Source of the DNA: Chitinophagaceae bacterium
GTDB lineage: Bacteria > Bacteroidota > Bacteroidia > Chitinophagales > Chitinophagaceae
Assembly (NCBI GenBank): GCA_947447465.1
Contig: CANFKE010000011.1
Location: 1-64,000, forward strand
Direction of reading: 5' to 3'
DNA: 64,000 nt
In this document: positions 60,427 through 64,000 of the stretch, piece after piece
Layout: each line of letters begins with the position of its first letter
Position numbering within the stretch: the stretch's first letter is position 1
Translations under genes and position numbers: made by a program
The notes under the pieces: model-generated
Database searches by the model: none
Seen by the model: only the letters and a program-made list of their open reading frames with translations
Told to the model about the DNA's origin: nothing

Positions 60427-60442
60427 TCGGGAAAAGTTTGCG

Positions 60443-60450
60443 CAAAAATA
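60443..60450 (-). promoter_or_regulatory. -7 element of the lpxD-GNAT operon
   Basis: TATTTTTG on the minus strand, 17 bases before the lpxD ATG; full consensus. Confidence 0.5.
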
Positions 60451-60524
60451 CAAATTTGACACTTGAGGTTTTGCCTGTTGGTATTGTTTCTTTCAACTAA
60501 TTTCGGGGTACAATCGATCAGCTA

Positions 60525-61337
60525 TTGAATTACGTAAACATAAATGGCAAAATACAGGCCGCAGACAAAGCAATGCTGCCGGTAGATAACGGAGCATTCA
60601 GATATGGCTATGGCCTATTTGAAACTATGCTGGTGCAGAATGGAGCAATAAAGCTGCTGCCATACCATATGGAACGTTTGTTTGCAGGCATGCAACAGCT
60701 TTCATTTGATATCCCTTCGTTGATGAGACCTGAAAGCCTGACGCAGCAGATCATCAACACCGTGAAGAAGAATGACCTGCTGCACCTATGCCGGGTGAGG
60801 CTACAGGTATATGCCGGTGGCGGCGGCATGTTTGGACAAGACGCTACCAAACCGGGATACTTGATAGAGTGTTTTGAACTGAATGAAGAAGCAATAGCAT
60901 TCAATGAGAACGGATTGACACTGGGCATTGCAGAAGGACTGAACAAAAGCAATGACAGTCTTGCCAACCTAAAATCATGCAATGCCCTGATCTATGCAAT
61001 GGCAGCAAGGCAGGCCAAAGCCAATAAGTGGAACGACGCACTTATATGCAATACCGAAGGCAACATTATTGAAAGTACTATTGCCAATATCTTCTGGATA
61101 AAAGCCGGGAAAATATATACCCCTCCTTTATCAGAAGGTTGTATCGCCGGTATAATGCGCAAACATCTAATGGCAACGTTTAGCGTTACTGAAGAACCAT
61201 TGACCCATGACACGTTATTGCAAGCCGATGAAGTATTCCTGACCAACGCCATCAGAAGGATAAGATGGGTAGGCAGTATAGGTAATAAACAATACTTTAA
61301 CACCGCTATTCGCTCGCTACTAAGCAAATTGGTATAA
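60525..61337 (+). CDS. Class IV aminotransferase / aminodeoxychorismate lyase-like
   Basis: A 270-residue PLP fold-type IV enzyme. MNYVNINGKIQAADKAMLPVDNGAFRYGYGLFETM is the family start, with PLP Lys in NLKSCNALIYAMAARQAK (about residue 149) and later NTEGNIIESTIANIFWIKAGKIYTPPLSEGCIAGIMRK. It could be PabC (4-amino-4-deoxychorismate to p-aminobenzoate) or a branched-chain aminotransferase; the length and motifs lean to PabC. The start appears to be TTG at 60525; the next ATG is too far in. Same direction as the beta-barrel gene after it. Confidence 0.82.
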   Translation: MNYVNINGKIQAADKAMLPVDNGAFRYGYGLFETMLVQNGAIKLLPYHMERLFAGMQQLSFDIPSLMRPESLTQQIINTVKKNDLLHLCRVRLQVYAGGGGMFGQDATKPGYLIECFELNEEAIAFNENGLTLGIAEGLNKSNDSLANLKSCNALIYAMAARQAKANKWNDALICNTEGNIIESTIANIFWIKAGKIYTPPLSEGCIAGIMRKHLMATFSVTEEPLTHDTLLQADEVFLTNAIRRIRWVGSIGNKQYFNTAIRSLLSKLV

Positions 61338-61362
61338 GTTGCCTGTTGTAAAATATACATCG

Positions 61363-62067
61363 ATGAGAACATTCCTGTTGTTGATCGCCGTTTTTATCTG
61401 TACCAATGTGCATGCACAGCTAGGCTATGGCCCCGAAGTGAGCTTGGGCAGCAGCAGTATGCACTTTGTACCCAATAGTGCATTTACCTCTTCAAGTACA
61501 TCCGGTATCTTCTCTTACCGATTGGGAGGTGTCATAGACGCTCCGTTTACCAAACATTTATATTTTCAATCCGGACTGTCTTTCTCGCACAAAGGTGGTG
61601 ATCGTAATTACTCATTTTATGTGAGTGATAGTCTTAATGATGCCGAAAGCCGGTCGCTGGTATTGAACTATATAGACCTTCCTCTAACAATAGTCTATAA
61701 GACCCGATCGCAAGGTAAGGGGCGTGCCATACTAGGTATGGGGGCAACTATGTCTTACCTTATCGGGGGCACCAGCACACTCAATGCTCACGGCGCATAC
61801 AACGACACTGCTTTTACTGTGCATAGTAAAACAACGCCAGATCAGATACTGCGCAAATTTGACATTGGCGCGAATTTCTTCATTGGCTATGAACTACCTA
61901 CCGGACTGTATTTCAAAGTGTACTACTTATCGGGGGTGAAAGACCTTGGGCTGACATCAGAGGTAAGCAAGAACAAGATGTGGGGCATATCGGCAGGGTT
62001 TATGTTTGGCAAGGGTAGAAATGTAAATAAAGACGCTGAAGGACTGATAGACAAAAGCACCGATTAA
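61363..62067 (+). CDS. Outer-membrane beta-barrel protein (PorT-like fold)
   Basis: The start at 61363 matches the signal peptide MRTFLLLIAVFICTNVHAQ. The 234-residue product shows the small-barrel pattern (YGPEVSLGSSSMHF, YRLGGVIDAPFTKHLYFQSGLSFSHKGG, LNYIDLPLTIVYKT, ILGMGATMSYLIGG, FDIGANFFIGYELPTGLYFKVYYLSGVKDLG and a final GFMFGKG), like the porin-family/PorT barrels of Bacteroidota. Function unknown. It ends overlapping the convergent SRPBCC gene by 4 bases. Confidence 0.72.
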   Translation: MRTFLLLIAVFICTNVHAQLGYGPEVSLGSSSMHFVPNSAFTSSSTSGIFSYRLGGVIDAPFTKHLYFQSGLSFSHKGGDRNYSFYVSDSLNDAESRSLVLNYIDLPLTIVYKTRSQGKGRAILGMGATMSYLIGGTSTLNAHGAYNDTAFTVHSKTTPDQILRKFDIGANFFIGYELPTGLYFKVYYLSGVKDLGLTSEVSKNKMWGISAGFMFGKGRNVNKDAEGLIDKSTD

Positions 62068-62618
62068 TTCATTGATTCTACTCTTGCCTTCAGCGCTGCA
62101 TTCATCTGTTTGAAGCCATCAATGGTATTGACATCCAGCATATTTCCGAAAAACGGCAACAATATACCTCTGAATCGTTCATACTGCATCAAGGTAGTAG
62201 TGCCGTCACCATTATCTGTCAACATAAAAGTATGTTCTCCATCAAACAGGTGTGAGATAAACAACTTACCTATCCAACGCAGTTCCTTGTGTTTGTTGTA
62301 TTGCAGAATGGTAGGTCTAAAGGTCATGCCCTTAGCTCCTGGCGGACATATTTTCGCTTCTATTTGCTGACCCACAACAGGTGTCCCTATGAATGACTTG
62401 ATGAATGGATTCCATAAAGGGTAGCTATTGAAGTCGGTAAGAACAGCCCATACCTTGTCGGGGGTTGCTTGAATAGTGATCTCTGAGTAGATGAGCTTAC
62501 CGCTTGTAATAATTTGTCCTTTTGCCTCGTTCTGTTTGTTCATTGTTGTTACGTTTTGTGCTTGTGCGCCTGTTATGAAGAGCAGGCCAACCAGCATGAT
62601 GAATAATTTTGTGTTCAC
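62064..62618 (-). CDS. Exported SRPBCC-domain protein
   Basis: A 184-residue protein with a signal peptide (MNTKLFIMLVGLLFITGAQAQ) followed by an SRPBCC fold: SEITIQATPDKVWAVLTDFNSYPLWNPFIKSF, KGMTFRPTILQYNKHKELRWIGKLFI, FDGEHTFMLTDNGDGTTTLMQYERFRGILLPFF. The fold has a hydrophobic cavity. The signal peptide, unusual for this cytoplasmic-type fold, suggests a periplasmic lipid or hydrophobic carrier. Downstream of a Crp/Fnr gene, divided by about 80 bases. Confidence 0.8.
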   Translation of the reverse strand: MNTKLFIMLVGLLFITGAQAQNVTTMNKQNEAKGQIITSGKLIYSEITIQATPDKVWAVLTDFNSYPLWNPFIKSFIGTPVVGQQIEAKICPPGAKGMTFRPTILQYNKHKELRWIGKLFISHLFDGEHTFMLTDNGDGTTTLMQYERFRGILLPFFGNMLDVNTIDGFKQMNAALKARVESMN

Positions 62619-62696
62619 TTAATTTCTATTTGATGACACAAAATTCGTTCAGACAGGCAGCTCAAAACGATAACAAAAGATAAGAAAAACAGAAGA

Positions 62697-63284
62697 TCAT
62701 TTTTTTGTTACTCTATTCCTGATGCGGCTAAGGCTTACCGGAGTTATCCCCAGATAATTGGCAATATAGTGCTGAGGTATCCGCTCAATGATCTTTTGTT
62801 TGTTGCTTGCCAGTAATTGATGATACCGCTCCTCCGGACTAAGCGTCAGTAACCCTACCATTCTTTCCTCTACGCCTATCAACGCCCATTCTGCCAGCTT
62901 ACGACCAAATCGTTCCCATGTCTTGTTAGTATCAAACAATTCCGCCAGTTGTTTATATGGAAATACGATCAGCTGAGTATCTGCCAACGCATCTATACTT
63001 ATCTGCGATGGCATGCCGGTTATACAGCTCAGATATGCACCTACCAGTGCATTTTCGAAATAGAAATAGGTCGATCTTTCTTCGCCATCTTTAGTGTAAT
63101 AATGCCGCATACAACCTTCGATAATCATACCCACTTCCTTTCCCATTTTCCCCTCTTCAGCAAACAACGTATTCTTCTTGATAGTCTTGAGTTCCAGATG
63201 GGGCAATAACAGCTCCCAATCAGTATCACTCAGTTTCACCAGCTTTTCAATTTGCGCTCTCAATGCTATCTCGGGGGCGATCAT
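62697..63284 (-). CDS. Crp/Fnr-type transcriptional regulator
   Basis: A 195-residue regulator from ATG 63284: cyclic-nucleotide-binding-like domain (about 10-115; FAEEGKMGKEVGMIIEGCMRHYYTKDGEERSTYFYFENALVGAYLS) and a C-terminal winged helix (about 140-190; RIPQHYIANYLGITPVSLSRIRNRV). It lacks the cysteines of FNR. Members of this short family in Bacteroidota (around 190 residues) control diverse genes. It lies upstream of the exported SRPBCC gene in the same direction. Confidence 0.85.
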   Translation of the reverse strand: MIAPEIALRAQIEKLVKLSDTDWELLLPHLELKTIKKNTLFAEEGKMGKEVGMIIEGCMRHYYTKDGEERSTYFYFENALVGAYLSCITGMPSQISIDALADTQLIVFPYKQLAELFDTNKTWERFGRKLAEWALIGVEERMVGLLTLSPEERYHQLLASNKQKIIERIPQHYIANYLGITPVSLSRIRNRVTKK

Positions 63285-63352
63285 ATCAGGTAGTTTAGAA
63301 TTAAAGTTAGGGAAAGCAACTAAATGACAACAAAAAAGACCTTTTACTACCA

Positions 63353-63383
63353 TCAAAAAAGGGCCGCGAATCATCGCGGCCCC
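63353..63383 (-). terminator. Terminator of the RND pump gene
   Basis: GGGCCGCGA pairs with TCGCGGCCC around ATCA, and six T follow on the minus strand; 21 bases past the stop of the pump gene. Confidence 0.85.
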
Positions 63384-63403
63384 TCTCTTCTTATTTATTC
63401 AAA

Positions 63404-64000
63404 CTATGCTTCTTCATCCAGCTTATCATCTGCAACAAGTGCTGCATTGGCTTTACCGGAAACCTTCTTTAACCAATCCTTGAGTCTGAAACTAAGCAGG
63501 CACATACATGGCACAACTATAAGTGTCAAAATTGTTGCAAAGAACAGACCATAGATCATGGTCCATGCTAATGACGACCAGAACTCAGCACTATCCCCAC
63601 CAAAGAAGATATGCGGATTGAACTCAGACAACAAAGTACCGAAGTCTATATTAAGTCCTACTGCCAAAGGTACAAGACCTAGTATAGCGGCCGTTGCCGT
63701 CAGCAATACCGGTGTCATACGTGTACGTCCTGCCTCTACAATCGCGTCGTAAGGTGTCATGCCCTCATGCAGCATCATATCCATGAACTCTACCAGCAAG
63801 ATACCATTACGCACCACTATACCCGCCAGTGCTATGATACCGATACCACTCATTACCATACTGAACGTATTGCCGAATGCAGCATACCCCAGGAACACAC
63901 CTGTGATACTGAACAATACCTCACTCATAATGATCACAGTACGGCTCAATGAGTTGAACTGCAGGATAAGAATGAGAAATATCAACATCATAGATATCAG
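63404..64000 (-). CDS. RND efflux permease, C-terminal part
   Basis: The last 198 or so residues of an AcrB/MexF/CzcA-type inner-membrane RND pump; the gene continues beyond the window edge, and the reading frame is open through position 64000. Seen are transmembrane segments 8-12: MMLIFLILILQFNSLSRTVIIMSEVLFSITGVFLGYAAFGN, IALAGIVVRNGILLVEFMDMMLHEG, TPYDAIVEAGRTRMTPVLLTATAAILGLVPLA, and the final ATILTLIVVPCMCLLSF. It uses proton motive force to export drugs, metals or other solutes across both membranes with an adaptor and TolC-type channel. Confidence 0.92.
   Translation of the reverse strand: MISMMLIFLILILQFNSLSRTVIIMSEVLFSITGVFLGYAAFGNTFSMVMSGIGIIALAGIVVRNGILLVEFMDMMLHEGMTPYDAIVEAGRTRMTPVLLTATAAILGLVPLAVGLNIDFGTLLSEFNPHIFFGGDSAEFWSSLAWTMIYGLFFATILTLIVVPCMCLLSFRLKDWLKKVSGKANAALVADDKLDEEA

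Noticed and set aside
1-64000. tRNA, rRNA, transposase or prophage genes
   Set aside because: I looked for tRNA-like cloverleaf ends, rRNA conserved segments and transposase motifs by eye and found none; a tRNAscan or IS search would settle it.

Overview
The window looks like chromosomal DNA from a member of the Bacteroidota, probably near the Chitinophagales. The evidence is two large surface proteins with type IX secretion (T9SS) C-terminal sorting domains, a long Bacteroidota-type SecA with a C-terminal zinc motif, a futalosine-pathway menaquinone gene (mqnC), a fused alpha/beta E1 dehydrogenase, many lipoproteins and outer-membrane beta-barrels, and promoters fitting the phylum's TAnnTTTG -7 element immediately upstream of start codons. 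No rRNA, tRNA, CRISPR array, transposase or phage gene was recognised. Most genes are ordinary chromosomal genes ending in strong hairpin terminators.

Layout. 1-11.1 kb: an envelope protein, mqnC, a GHL10 glycosidase-like protein, a cysteine-cluster protein, a BrkB-type membrane protein, small lipoproteins and the fused E1 dehydrogenase. 11.4-21 kb: secA, then one operon in which two phenylacetyl-CoA epoxygenase genes (paaC, paaD) are interleaved with three glycosyltransferase-type genes. 21-30.2 kb: an AIM24-type protein, an Omp85-like outer-membrane protein, MgtC, a WYL regulator with DinB and GyrI-like genes, a glutamine amidotransferase and purL. 30.3-37 kb: two T9SS adhesin-like proteins with Ig-like repeats and a small protein resembling the C-terminal domain of GldM. 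37.3-42 kb: an accessory-looking stretch with paralogous lipoproteins, a propeller-like lipoprotein, a thioredoxin-like lipoprotein, an XRE regulator, an SH3b/zinc-ribbon protein and an AT-rich DUF2971 gene. 42-49.3 kb: thiolase, galE, paaE and an AhpC/AhpD peroxide-defence pair. 49.4-57.5 kb: an lpxH-sixA-(sugar kinase/RapZ-C fusion) operon, three tandem paralogous beta-barrels, 3-hydroxyacyl-CoA dehydrogenase and a fumarylacetoacetase-family enzyme. 57.6-64 kb: an orphan response regulator, GNAT, lpxD, a PabC-like enzyme, a beta-barrel, SRPBCC, a Crp/Fnr regulator and the end of an RND pump.

How the genes fit together. The aromatic/acyl-CoA genes (paaC, paaD, paaE, thiolase, 3-hydroxyacyl-CoA dehydrogenase, perhaps the fumarylacetoacetase-family gene) are parts of phenylacetate and beta-oxidation-type catabolism, but they lie in four separate places, and paaA and paaB are not in the window. 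Lipid A genes (lpxH, lpxD), galE, the kinase/RapZ-C fusion and the glycosyltransferases make an envelope-sugar theme. The T9SS proteins, Omp85-like protein and beta-barrels are surface components.

The most unusual signals are two families of dispersed intergenic repeats. One is a hairpin element with a conserved loop and changing stem, in three copies that all lie 3' of genes. The other is an element built around repeated TGCCACTTT units, in two inverted copies 37 kb apart. Also notable are the paaC/glycosyltransferase/paaD interleaving, the kinase-RapZ-C fusion operon, and a perfect palindrome lying over the start of a lipoprotein gene. I saw no single complete novel defence or mobile system.
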